Positions 17,462 to 25,284 of a stretch of DNA of 64,000 bases are shown piece after piece; the stretch's first letter is position 1, and every line of letters begins with the position of its first letter. The position numbers and the translations under genes are program-made. The notes below the pieces were generated by a model that had not been told where the DNA came from, did not search any database, and worked only from the letters and a program-made list of their open reading frames with translations. This stretch comes from JARRQJ01 sp963761035 (GTDB taxonomy: Bacteria > Pseudomonadota > Gammaproteobacteria > DRLM01). The DNA lies in assembly GCA_963761035.1 (NCBI GenBank), contig CAVXFH010000002.1, positions 1,860,001 to 1,924,000 on the forward strand, read 5' to 3'.

Positions 17462-18220
17462 ATGGATCTGGGGGCCTATCTTTACGCAGAGTTGATAAAG
17501 CGGGGGGTTGACCTGCAGGAGTATGCGCCGTTGTATCAGGCCGAATTTATGTTTCACAACGCGCACTATCTCAGACATACCGCCCGGCGCCTCGAGCACT
17601 TGGCTAGCTTGGGCCTGCCGCTCAGAAATCGGTCGGTGTTGGAACTGGGCGCGGGCATCGGCGACCATTCGAGCTTTTTCCTGGACAGAGGCTGCAAGCT
17701 TACAATCACCGAGCCAAGGCCCGAGAACATGGCATATTTGAAGGTGCGGTTCCCCAATGAGGATTTGCGCCCCCTGGATCTGGAAATGGACGACCCGCTT
17801 GGGGATGCCCGTTATGACGTCGTTTATGCCTATGGGGTTCTGTATCATCTTAGTAATCCGGCGGCTGCATTAAAATTCATCGACCGGCACTGCGCGGATC
17901 TATTGCTTTTGGAGACCTGCGTATCTTTTGGGCATGAAGAGACAATTAACCCGACAGCGGAAAAAACCAATCTTACGCAAGCGCTGAGTGAACAGGGGTG
18001 CAGACCCACGCGTCCGTGGTTGTTTGCGCAGCTGAAGAAATATTTCGAGTACGTTTATCTCCCCGTGACCCAGCCGAATCACGAGGAATTTCCCCTCGAT
18101 TGGACCGCCCCGGAGCAACACACCGGCATGTCCCGCGCCGTTTTTATCGCCTCACGTAATCGTATAGAAAACGATATCTTGACTACGCAGCTGGTTCTCA
18201 GGCAGCGGCGGCACGCCTAA
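17462..18220 (+). CDS. Class I SAM-dependent methyltransferase
   Basis: 252 residues. SVLELGAGIGDHSSFFLDRGCKLTITEPR (about 58-86) is motif I and strand 2. YDVVYAYGVLYHLSNPAAALKFI (about 118-140) is motif IV with the following helix. The N-terminal part (YQAEFMFHNAHYLRHTARRLEHL) is a helical cap seen in methyltransferases near glycan and OGT genes. It is convergent with the OGT-like gene downstream. The true substrate cannot be read from sequence. Confidence 0.85.
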   Translation: MDLGAYLYAELIKRGVDLQEYAPLYQAEFMFHNAHYLRHTARRLEHLASLGLPLRNRSVLELGAGIGDHSSFFLDRGCKLTITEPRPENMAYLKVRFPNEDLRPLDLEMDDPLGDARYDVVYAYGVLYHLSNPAAALKFIDRHCADLLLLETCVSFGHEETINPTAEKTNLTQALSEQGCRPTRPWLFAQLKKYFEYVYLPVTQPNHEEFPLDWTAPEQHTGMSRAVFIASRNRIENDILTTQLVLRQRRHA

Positions 18221-18427
18221 CTGTCCTACGGAATTCCTTCGAGAGCGGACATAAGCCTTCATTGCGCAAGGGCAGGAATCGGCTGCCGCTTTCGGCGCAT
18301 CGTGGAACGGCGGTTCTCAACCCGGAGCCATCAGCCAATTGCGAACTTGGAATGTCTGCCATCGGTGATGCTGCCACGGGTTCATTCAAACTTGGCGATA
18401 ATCAGGAACGCCGGGGCACCGATCCAG

Positions 18428-20200
18428 CTATCTGTTGCACCATGCCCGCCACATCGCGCGATAGGCGGCCTCGAGATCGCGGGTCAGGCCCGCTTCATCG
18501 CGCAGGGGCGAGGACGCAATGCGTTGCCGCATCCCGCCGCGCAAGGCATCGAGCCGCTCCAGATCGGTCGCCAGCGACGCGGCGATCGCCACGTATTCCT
18601 TCTCATCGCGCGCCGCCAGTTCTTCCAATCCAATGCCCTTGAGCAACGCATACCCCGAGCGCGCCACGCTCGTCTCGCCGATCAGCGTCACCACCGGCAC
18701 CCCCATCCACAGACTCTCGCAGGTGGTGGTGGTGCCCGTGTACGGAAACGGGTCCAGCGCGATGTCGATGGTGTTCAGCAGCGCGTAGTACTCCGCCGCC
18801 GGCAGTCTGCCGTGTTGAACGAGCCGTTCCGCTTCGATCCCCAGGGCCGCAAAGCGTTCCTGGAGATCCCGCCGTGCCGTGCCGACCGGCAGACCGGTCA
18901 TCACCAGCCGCGCATTGGAAACTGCCTTCAGCAGCCGCGACCACACCGCCAATGTAATATCCGAAATCTTAGCCAGGTTGTTCATGGAACCGAACGTGAC
19001 ATGGCCGCTACGCTGTGCGGGTGTCTGCGGTATCACCGCCGGCATCGCCGCCGGCGGGCGGTAACACCACAAGCTGCGCGGTAGCGGATACAATTTTTCG
19101 CTGTGCCAACCCTCGGCACCCGGTGGATCGGTATCCGCCGTTACCAGCCGGTAATCCATCGCACTCAGTCCCGTGGTCGCCGGGTAGCCCAGGTAGGTCA
19201 CCTGCACCGGCGCCGGCTTGCGTGCAAACACCAGCAGCCGATTGCCTACCATGTGGCCTGCCAGGTCCACCAGAATGTCGATACCGTCGGCGCGGATGCG
19301 CTCCGCCAATGCCTCGTCCGTCATCTCCTGACACGGCACCCAGCGGTCTGCATAGGCCTGTATCCGCGCGGTGGCCTCATCCTGCCATGTATGGTTGTAA
19401 TAGGCTGTGACCGCAAACTGCGACTTATCATGGTGGGCGAAAATCGCAGTGATGTAAGACGCAACCGAGTGTTCGCGGAAATCCGGCGAGACATAGCCCA
19501 CGTTCAACCGCCGCCCGGGGTCGCAAGAATTTCCATGATTCGGCCACATGGCCTGCAACGGGCCTTCGCACAACTCCGCGTAACGTTGGTTCGTCAGAGA
19601 AAATTCCTCGGTATTATTTGTGCTCCGATACAGCAGGGCGCAAAGGAATGTATCGTACGCCAATGCATAATCAGGCTTAAGCGCCAGCGCCCGCTGATAA
19701 CACGTAATCGCCTCTTCAAGCTTGCATAGATGGCCCCATACATTCCCGAGACGGTAGTAGGCTTCGGCATGGCTGGGCTGAATTGCCAGTACCCGCTGAA
19801 AATGGGGGACCGCGCGTTCCGGCTTGCCTTGCAAGCTTAGTATTCTGCCTAAATTGAAATGCGCCGCGGCGTAATCGGGCTTGATGTTCAGCGCGTTTTG
19901 ATAGCTTACGATGCCCTCTTCGAAGCGATTGAGTGCTTGATAGGCGAGACCTTGATTAAGGTGGTAAGCCGGCACGCTGCTGTCGTAGCGAATCGCCCGG
20001 CTAATCAGGTCAACGGCCACATCGTATCTGCCAAATTGATGGGCAATCAGGCCGAGCATATGCAGGGCATCAGGCTGGTCGGGGGCGCGCTTCAGTATCT
20101 CTCGATACCGCTCAGCGGCGGCCGTGAGCTGGCCCGCCTGATACAGAGATGCGGCATCGCGGTAAAGCGCGGCGACCTCCGCTGCATCATTCTGCGTCAT
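18428..20200 (-). CDS. TPR-containing SPINDLY/OGT-family glycosyltransferase
   Basis: About 590 residues. Residues 8-230 form tetratricopeptide repeats (for example ALNIKPDYAAAHFNLGRI and ALALKPDYALAYDTFL). Residues 240-590 are the family 41 catalytic region with RRLNVGYVSPDFREHSV, DILVDLAGHMVGNRLLVFARKPAPVQVTYLGYPATTG and DPFPYTGTTTTCESLWMGVPVVTL. Bacterial members transfer sugars to proteins such as flagellins, adhesins or glycopeptides. The ATG at 20200 overlaps the stop of an upstream OGT remnant (ATGA); a GTG at 20212 is also in frame. Confidence 0.9.
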   Translation of the reverse strand: MTQNDAAEVAALYRDAASLYQAGQLTAAAERYREILKRAPDQPDALHMLGLIAHQFGRYDVAVDLISRAIRYDSSVPAYHLNQGLAYQALNRFEEGIVSYQNALNIKPDYAAAHFNLGRILSLQGKPERAVPHFQRVLAIQPSHAEAYYRLGNVWGHLCKLEEAITCYQRALALKPDYALAYDTFLCALLYRSTNNTEEFSLTNQRYAELCEGPLQAMWPNHGNSCDPGRRLNVGYVSPDFREHSVASYITAIFAHHDKSQFAVTAYYNHTWQDEATARIQAYADRWVPCQEMTDEALAERIRADGIDILVDLAGHMVGNRLLVFARKPAPVQVTYLGYPATTGLSAMDYRLVTADTDPPGAEGWHSEKLYPLPRSLWCYRPPAAMPAVIPQTPAQRSGHVTFGSMNNLAKISDITLAVWSRLLKAVSNARLVMTGLPVGTARRDLQERFAALGIEAERLVQHGRLPAAEYYALLNTIDIALDPFPYTGTTTTCESLWMGVPVVTLIGETSVARSGYALLKGIGLEELAARDEKEYVAIAASLATDLERLDALRGGMRQRIASSPLRDEAGLTRDLEAAYRAMWRAWCNR

Positions 20201-20289
20201 AATGTGCGCCACCCATGCTTTAGCTCACGATAGGCTGCCTCGAATTGGGCGGTCAGCTCCTGATGATCCGCCCCATTTTTGGCCAAAAT
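20197..20289 (-). pseudogene. C-terminal stump of a second OGT-like gene
   Basis: Thirty codons ending DHQELTAQFEAAYRELKHGW-RTL-stop align with the C-terminus of the intact neighbour (GLTRDLEAAYRAMWRAW). The TGA overlaps the next ATG by the 4-nt ATGA arrangement. An in-frame stop precedes the stump, so the body of this gene has been deleted. Confidence 0.65.
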
Positions 20290-20547
20290 TCATCAAAGGT
20301 TATTGCAAGGCGTCGGATAATTCAAACTGCTATCGAACAGGCCGCGAACTCCCAATGCGGCCACAAGCTTGCAATTGGGTTCAAAGACAAAAGCGGACAC
20401 TTTGACCATACAACGAAAGGCGGCCAAGAGCCATCAGAAGACATGAAACCAAAGGGGGTTTTCCGCTGGTACACAGGTGCTAAGTGTACTATTCTTTTCA
20501 ACTAAAGGACCACGACGAACTGAGATTAAGATGAGGACCCGCGGAGC

Positions 20548-21300
20548 ATGAATATGAAAATTCTTGTGGCGATTTTGTTCATCACCGTTTTCCCCTCGGC
20601 ATATGCCGATGCGCAACTGACGGCCGATGTGCAAGAATACGGAATGGTTAACATACCGGGCGGAACATTCAAGATGGGAGGGGAGCTAGCCAACGAAACG
20701 CCTGTGCATATGGTGACGATCAAGCCATTTCAGTTGAGTAAATATGAGGTGACCTTCGAACAATACGACGCCTTCGCGCACGAAACGAGTCGACCTTTGC
20801 CGGACGATCATGGCTGGGGTCGAGGGAATAACCCCGTGATCAATGTGACCTGGTACGATGTCAGCGCCTTTGTCGTATGGCTGAATAAGAAAACGGACGG
20901 AAAATTTCGATTACCTTCGGAGGCGGAGTGGGAGTACGCCTGCCGGGGCGGAGTCGAGAATCAAACGTATTGTGGGGGTAACGACCTCAATAGCGTCGCT
21001 TGGTACGCGGAGAATAGCAATGGAAAAGTCCATGCGGTCGGACAAAAGCGGGCCAATGGATATGGATTGTTTGATATGAGCGGCAATGTATGGGAGTGGA
21101 CAGAGGATTGCTATCATGATTCGTACGATGGCGCGCCCAACGATGGCTCGGCCTGGACGAGCGGTAGTTGCGATATGCGCGTGTTTCGGGGCGGATCCTG
21201 GAACTACGCACCGCAATTCATACGTGCCGCGTTCCGCGGCAGAATGGTGCCGGGCAAAGATGGCCCCCTTTTGGGTTTCCGCTTGGCCAGGACTCGTTAG
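20548..21300 (+). CDS. SUMF1/FGE-domain protein, secreted
   Basis: 250 residues with a cleavable signal peptide (MKILVAILFITVFPSAYADA). They are followed by the formylglycine-generating-enzyme-like fold: MVNIPGGTFKMGG, NPVINVTWYDVSAFVVWLN, RLPSEAEWEYACRGG, GLFDMSGNVWEWTEDCY and VFRGGSWNYAPQFIRAAFRG. The two redox cysteines of true sulfatase-activating FGE are not in the expected C-terminal segment. It is therefore probably one of the many FGE-fold proteins of other, mostly binding, function. It would act in the periplasm or on the surface. Confidence 0.85.
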   Translation: MNMKILVAILFITVFPSAYADAQLTADVQEYGMVNIPGGTFKMGGELANETPVHMVTIKPFQLSKYEVTFEQYDAFAHETSRPLPDDHGWGRGNNPVINVTWYDVSAFVVWLNKKTDGKFRLPSEAEWEYACRGGVENQTYCGGNDLNSVAWYAENSNGKVHAVGQKRANGYGLFDMSGNVWEWTEDCYHDSYDGAPNDGSAWTSGSCDMRVFRGGSWNYAPQFIRAAFRGRMVPGKDGPLLGFRLARTR

Positions 21301-21595
21301 CCGTTTTGCGCTGTCCCTTTTTGCCGGGGATATGATGCCCTCCAAAATATCTCAGTCGAATGTCCGACTAGGGTATATATTAGCGGAATAAACTCAAAGA
21401 GAACGTTTACACTTTTGGAATGCGGATGTTCAGCGAACTAGAGCTACAGCCAAAATGTACGTTGGATTAGGAACCGGTAGAGCGTCCAATTCTTTACGAC
21501 CGAAAATAGTGGTGGTTCCTTAATTTGAGGATGATTCGCCATCCGCGGTATTTCCCGCGATTAGGTCAATACATGCTAACGGGCGGGAGAGCGAT

Positions 21596-22030
21596 ATGGC
21601 GATACAGTTGCTGCGCGGTCATGTGAAAGACGTGTCATCGCCGGATAAGCATGGCGCAGTGGATTGCCTTATGGGCAAGTACAGCGTCAAGGTCTACGCT
21701 GATCTGGTTAGCAGCATCGGCAAGGGCGACGATATTCTCCTTGCGTGCGAACAGCGGAACGACGTTTATCGTGCCCTAGCGGTGAAAAACGTCGATAAGG
21801 ACAAGACGGCGCAAATCGAATCGACCAATAGCATCCTGCTCATGGCAGCCAGCGGCTTTGTCTGCATGCTGGGTTTCGTGCTGAGCCAGCAGGCCGACAA
21901 CAGCAGCGTCATCGTGCAGTCTATATATATGACCTTGGCGTTCATCGGACTGATTGGCTTGGGGATAACCCTGCGGCGCCTGTTTCTCATCACCAGGGCG
22001 GGAAATTGGGTCAGACGCGCCGACCTCTAA
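21596..22030 (+). CDS. Two-helix membrane protein, unknown function
   Basis: 144 residues. The first 75 form a compact, probably all-beta domain (IQLLRGHVKDVSSPDKHGAV, then KYSVKVYADLVSSIGKGDDILLACEQR) suggesting an SH3- or OB-like fold. Two transmembrane helices follow (about 83-100 and 108-128) and then a short basic tail. GGAGAG precedes the ATG. I do not recognise the family. It stands alone. Confidence 0.65.
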   Translation: MAIQLLRGHVKDVSSPDKHGAVDCLMGKYSVKVYADLVSSIGKGDDILLACEQRNDVYRALAVKNVDKDKTAQIESTNSILLMAASGFVCMLGFVLSQQADNSSVIVQSIYMTLAFIGLIGLGITLRRLFLITRAGNWVRRADL

Positions 22031-22370
22031 TTCTTTCTCTACAGTATATGATTTCGTACGCAGTCATTCCCGGGATGAAGCTCTGGTGCGGTTCTCGGCC
22101 GAGGATGGACGATTACCCCGATCGTGGTTTTTAGCTTAAAACAGGCGTGCGGATTTCTTCCTGGTTAGAGCCCATTCATCGGCTCGTGAGTTAGCCTGCT
22201 TAGATACCCGCGCCCTCGCCCTTCACCTGTTCAAAAAGTACTTCTATGTCTTCATCTTCCAATGCGGCGTCAATCTTTCTAACTTATAGCTGCGTTGCGG
22301 GGTTCAATGCTCTGCTTAAATGGGTAAAATTCCAACAAAAAAGTAATGCTATTTTGACATAACGCCGTTC
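22031..22370. other. Intergenic region with a possible coding stump
   Basis: No intact gene was seen. On the minus strand about 22203-22280 reads KIDAALEDEDIEVLFEQVKG and stops. It looks like the C-terminal end of a decayed gene because an in-frame stop lies directly upstream and no start codon remains. Confidence 0.35.
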
Positions 22371-22607
22371 GTGATCTATGTTTATTTTATGGTGATCCAG
22401 CCGGGAGGTTTTGTTGTGGGCGAACAATACTCCAGAACCCTAGATGATGTGCGCAAATGTGCCAGCAAGCTGACCGGGGTGCAAGGTTTAGACGCAGTGT
22501 TGCGTCTGCTCAATAGTTATGACGCTACGCGCATTTGTGAAGTGCCGGAAGAACGATTTACCGACTTCGTCGACCGATGTGAATTCTTAATGTCCGATAA
22601 GGAATAA
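22371..22607 (+). CDS. Small hypothetical protein
   Basis: 78 residues from a GTG, or 72 from the internal ATG at 22389. The C-terminal half is charged and helical (ICEVPEERFTDFVDRCEFLM). No domain is recognised and no clear ribosome site is present, so coding status is uncertain. It lies alone in a poorly populated stretch. Confidence 0.4.
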   Translation: MIYVYFMVIQPGGFVVGEQYSRTLDDVRKCASKLTGVQGLDAVLRLLNSYDATRICEVPEERFTDFVDRCEFLMSDKE

Positions 22608-22683
22608 GGGGATAATTGTCTGCTTACCTGTGGACGCTAACGATCTGCCAACACTAACAGTCCGAGGTCCTAAGCACATTAAC

Positions 22684-22863
22684 TTACCGGACTAGGTTCG
22701 TGCCTTCCTTCAAGCGCCACTTCGCATAGCAGTCCGACCCACAAAAGTAGAAGACATAGTCCGATGCCTCATCGCTTTTAGCGGCGGACAACGGAACTTC
22801 TTTCATGCACACTTTACAGGCCACGCGCTTTTCTTCAGCTGGCTTGGTTTTTTTATCTGGCAT
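22684..22863 (-). CDS. DUF3330-type small cysteine-rich protein
   Basis: 59 residues starting MPDKKTKPAEEKRVACKVC, with CKVCMKEVPLSAAKSDEASDY and YFCGSDCYAKW. The CxxC...CxxxC pattern and surrounding residues match the small DUF3330 proteins common in sulfur-oxidising and other proteobacteria, presumably binding zinc. The ATG at 22863 has a strong purine ribosome site (GAAGGGAAGGG). The longer in-frame extension upstream has no family sequence. Confidence 0.8.
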   Translation of the reverse strand: MPDKKTKPAEEKRVACKVCMKEVPLSAAKSDEASDYVFYFCGSDCYAKWRLKEGTNLVR

Positions 22864-23183
22864 AACCCTTCCCTTCCAGTGATGTACTGATAGCTCAGTC
22901 CAGTTCCACATAGTGCAATTATAGTCAGGGCAATCGCCCGGCACCATGACGGATATCCGGCATATACGGGCTAGCCGCCGATACGGAAGATACATCGAGA
23001 TTTAAAGAAGTCGCAGGCGCGAGACAGCGGTGAGGCGCCGCCAACGAATTTATGGGAAGTGCCTCAATTATCGCCAATCGCCACAAAGATCTTATCTTGC
23101 AGAAATCGGCGCAAATGGTTACAGGCAGTTAAGATTGCGCAGTTTGAAGGTTTCGGTCCATAGTGGAGCGGTGCCGCGGGTCG
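22864..23183. other. Intergenic, no gene seen
   Basis: 320 bp without a convincing reading frame. A plus-strand frame starting near 23030 runs straight through the sigma-54 promoter and terminator of the small RNA described next, so I regard it as chance. Confidence 0.45.
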
Positions 23184-23205
23184 TGCACTACAATAATGGT
23201 GAAAA
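23184..23205 (+). promoter_or_regulatory. Conserved upstream box of sRNA copy 1 (possible activator site)
   Basis: TGCACTACAATAATGGTGAA begins 79 bp before the -24 element. The same TGCACT...AA...AAAA pattern lies at the identical distance before copy 2. Fixed spacing at about -105 fits the binding site of a sigma-54 enhancer-binding activator. The activator is unknown. Confidence 0.45.
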
Positions 23206-23262
23206 TCGTTGTTTAATTGTCGCGATTTATTGCAACCTATTGTTTTCTATGGGCTGCAAATA

Positions 23263-23278
23263 TGGCATGCAGTGTGCA
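23263..23278 (+). promoter_or_regulatory. Sigma-54 (-24/-12) promoter of sRNA copy 1
   Basis: TGGCATGCAGTGTGCA matches the RpoN consensus TGGCACG-N4-TTGCA with the invariant GG and GC exactly 10 bp apart. The predicted start lies about 12 bp after the GC, at 23289, where the conserved transcript sequence begins. Confidence 0.7.
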
Positions 23279-23288
23279 TTATTTATAA

Positions 23289-23383
23289 CGTGGTTCAATC
23301 AAGACACGATGTCTTATTGGGTCATGTATCAAATGCCAACCATTGACGGGGAGACTGACTGGACCAGCTCCCCGTCTTTTTAT
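23289..23383 (+). ncRNA. Predicted small RNA, copy 1 (about 95 nt)
   Basis: The transcript begins CGTGGTTCAATCAAGAC, forms a 5' hairpin AAGACA-CGA-TGTCTT (23301-23315) and ends with an intrinsic terminator. The first 17 nt and the terminator are shared with copy 2, while the middle differs. The hairpin is kept in copy 2 with different paired bases. No reading frame or ribosome site is visible. I infer a trans-acting regulatory RNA under RpoN control and do not recognise a known family. Confidence 0.65.
23345..23381 (+). terminator. Intrinsic terminator of sRNA copy 1
   Basis: A 9-bp GC-rich stem, GACGGGGAG (23345-23353) with CTCCCCGTC (23368-23376), followed directly by a T-run. Confidence 0.9.
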
Positions 23384-23537
23384 TTACTTAGGCTTAGGTC
23401 GCGCAATCGCCTGGCTGCTAATCACGTGATAAAGCAACTCGATCGGAATTCTCAGTCGCCGGATCGTTAGCGCCATCATCGCAAGGAATTACAGTAAGCC
23501 GTGGCCGGTCGGCGGGAGCAATTTACTTTCGTGCCGT

Positions 23538-23563
23538 TAAAGGTTACTTCGAGATGCCGATAG
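23538..23563 (+). promoter_or_regulatory. Sigma-28-like promoter candidate
   Basis: TAAAGGTT and GCCGATAG resemble the FliA consensus (TAAAGTTT, GCCGATAA), but the gap between them is 10 rather than 11 bp. It would drive the small reading frame at 23600 and the diguanylate cyclase. Confidence 0.3.
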
Positions 23564-23599
23564 CTAGGGTAAGAAATTAATTTCATCTCGAAATTCGAT

Positions 23600-23737
23600 A
23601 TGAGCGATGCACTTAACCCCCTAATAAAATTGGGCGAAATTAGTTCCTCCCTTAAGCGGAGATATCATACGCTCGATTCACATTTGATAATGGTTGAAGG
23701 TGAAGCCCTGTTGCCAGAGATTTTGCCGTTCGATTAA
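23600..23737 (+). CDS. Small protein (45 residues) upstream of the diguanylate cyclase
   Basis: An unbroken frame begins MSDALNPLIKLGEISSSLKR and ends LLPEILPFD. Its composition is protein-like, with an amphipathic helical first half and an acidic, proline-ended tail. It stops 30 bp before the cyclase start and has the same orientation, so the two could be cotranscribed. The ribosome site is weak and no homologue is known to me. It may be a small partner or regulator of the cyclase. Confidence 0.45.
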   Translation: MSDALNPLIKLGEISSSLKRRYHTLDSHLIMVEGEALLPEILPFD

Positions 23738-23767
23738 ACAATAAAAAAAGAAGGAAGAAAATATTTT

Positions 23768-24790
23768 ATGGACCAAAATCCCTATAACGACGATCAAGAA
23801 AAGGCGTCTGAGTATCTGCGTATGGCGCTCGCCCTTTTATCCAAGCATAAAATTCCCGTGTCGCCGTTAAACTATCGGTTGGGTTATGACTGCGCGGCGG
23901 GTAATAATGAAGCTTTGAAAAAAATGCTCGACGAAAATACGGCGCCATCGGATAGCGACGTTACCGAACGCCTGTGGACTGTGTACAAGCGCACTTATTT
24001 ACTTAATGACGAAGCGCTCGAAATGTTTCGGCAGGAATTACGGCGCTTTATCTTGTCACTACAACAGGATTTCAAATCGGCAGGCGGTACGCTGTCGAAC
24101 TATGCGAATAACTTAAGCGAATTCTTGAATGTCCTTGAAACAATGCCTTTTCCTGAAGCCATGAAGGCGGGGGTGGAAAAGGTCATCGACGACACTCACC
24201 GTGCCGCGTTATCACACAGTCAATTTGAATCCAAGTTAACGCAGATGACATCCGAGATCGACTCGATACGTCTGGAGTTGGTCCAGGTCAGGGAGGAATC
24301 CGTCACGGATGCCCTGACGGGAATTCCCAACCGTAAGGCCTTTGATGCGACAATGGAAAGGGTTATCCAAACCGCGCGCCAGGAAAAATCTCCATTAAGC
24401 ATATTGCTATGCGATATAGATAAATTTAAGCAAGTGAATGATACCTATGGGCATCTAATTGGTGACAAAGTAATAAAGTACGTCGCAACAACCATAAAGA
24501 AATGTATCAAGGGTAATGACGTGGTGGCGCGTTATGGCGGCGAGGAGTTCGCAATCATCTTGCCAAACACGGGGACAAATGGGGCGACCGCCGTTGCGGA
24601 TCAGATCCGCCAAGCCGTATCACGCGGGATATTGAAGGATAAATCCAAAGTGTATGATCGGGTCACCGTTTCAATCGGCATTGCTCAATTCGAAATAAGC
24701 GACGATGCGTGTAGTGTTTTGGATCGTGCTGATCAGGCTATGTATGCAGCCAAGGATCTGGGTCGGAACCGCGTCGAGATAGCCGCATAG
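23768..24790 (+). CDS. Diguanylate cyclase (GGDEF domain)
   Basis: 340 residues. The N-terminal 160 are a helical region of unknown sensing role. A coiled segment, SEIDSIRLELVQVREES, then leads into the GGDEF domain with DALTGIPNRKAF (181-192), DIDKFKQVNDTYGH (216-229) and active site GGEEF (257-261). It should make cyclic di-GMP from two GTP. The inhibitory I-site position reads KGND instead of RxxD, so feedback inhibition is probably weak or absent. There is no transmembrane helix. AAGGA precedes the ATG. It is flanked by the two homologous sRNA genes. Confidence 0.92.
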   Translation: MDQNPYNDDQEKASEYLRMALALLSKHKIPVSPLNYRLGYDCAAGNNEALKKMLDENTAPSDSDVTERLWTVYKRTYLLNDEALEMFRQELRRFILSLQQDFKSAGGTLSNYANNLSEFLNVLETMPFPEAMKAGVEKVIDDTHRAALSHSQFESKLTQMTSEIDSIRLELVQVREESVTDALTGIPNRKAFDATMERVIQTARQEKSPLSILLCDIDKFKQVNDTYGHLIGDKVIKYVATTIKKCIKGNDVVARYGGEEFAIILPNTGTNGATAVADQIRQAVSRGILKDKSKVYDRVTVSIGIAQFEISDDACSVLDRADQAMYAAKDLGRNRVEIAA

Positions 24791-24945
24791 ATTCCTCCCT
24801 CAATTCGATTCATCTGCAGTCGACAGACACGCCCGGGATAAAAAGCCGATCCACTGGATCGGCGTTCCCGGATGTGCCATGATCACGGCCGAATCATTGG
24901 TGCGTGGAACGAAAACGCACGGATACGACGCATCGTCCCGGGATA

Positions 24946-24967
24946 TGCACTGTAAACTGGCAAAAAA
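24946..24967 (+). promoter_or_regulatory. Conserved upstream box of sRNA copy 2
   Basis: TGCACTGTAAACTGGCAAAA starts exactly 79 bp before the -24 element of copy 2, the same distance as in copy 1. It is a candidate enhancer-binding site. Confidence 0.45.
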
Positions 24968-25024
24968 ATACCTCAACATCGCGGTGCATAAACGCAATTG
25001 ATTGATTTCGATGGCCCATGAATA

Positions 25025-25040
25025 TGGCATCCGGTATGCA
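25025..25040 (+). promoter_or_regulatory. Sigma-54 (-24/-12) promoter of sRNA copy 2
   Basis: TGGCATCCGGTATGCA keeps the GG and GC ten bases apart and is followed by an 11-nt spacer to CGTGG, as in copy 1. Confidence 0.7.
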
Positions 25041-25050
25041 TTAACTATTG

Positions 25051-25142
25051 CGTGGTTCAATCAAGACTTAATGTCTTGTTGAGTCACTAATCATCCACTC
25101 CCTGTTGACGGGGCGCCTAATCAGCTCCCCGTCTTTTTATTT
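25051..25142 (+). ncRNA. Predicted small RNA, copy 2 (about 92 nt)
   Basis: It begins CGTGGTTCAATCAAGAC, identical to copy 1, then folds CAAGAC-TTAAT-GTCTTG (25062-25078). After a divergent middle it ends in the same type of terminator. Loop and middle differ while start, stem and terminator are conserved, as expected for duplicated regulatory RNAs with partly different targets. It lies downstream of the diguanylate cyclase on the same strand. Confidence 0.65.
25107..25138 (+). terminator. Intrinsic terminator of sRNA copy 2
   Basis: GACGGGG (25107-25113) pairs with CCCCGTC (25127-25133), followed by TTTTTATTT. Confidence 0.9.
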
Positions 25143-25284
25143 ACAGCCGACATCTCCAACTCCAGGCGCTCAGGAAAATGCCGGGTCGCTCAGGTGAAAA
25201 TTTGTCAGAGTACATAAAATGGCCGAATCCAAATGGGTTCCGGTTTCTGTTTAATCCGGCGGCCGATGAAAGTGAACCCCGATT

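Noticed and set aside
23184..23205. NtrC binding site at the upstream box of sRNA copy 1
   Set aside because: TGCACT and GGTGAA resemble the half-sites, but the gap is 8 bp rather than 5, and copy 2 does not keep the second half-site.
23030..23470. 146-codon plus-strand frame
   Set aside because: It runs through the sigma-54 promoter and the intrinsic terminator of sRNA copy 1, and its composition is not protein-like.
24800..25060. 86-codon minus-strand frame downstream of the cyclase
   Set aside because: It covers the promoter region of sRNA copy 2 and lacks a ribosome site.
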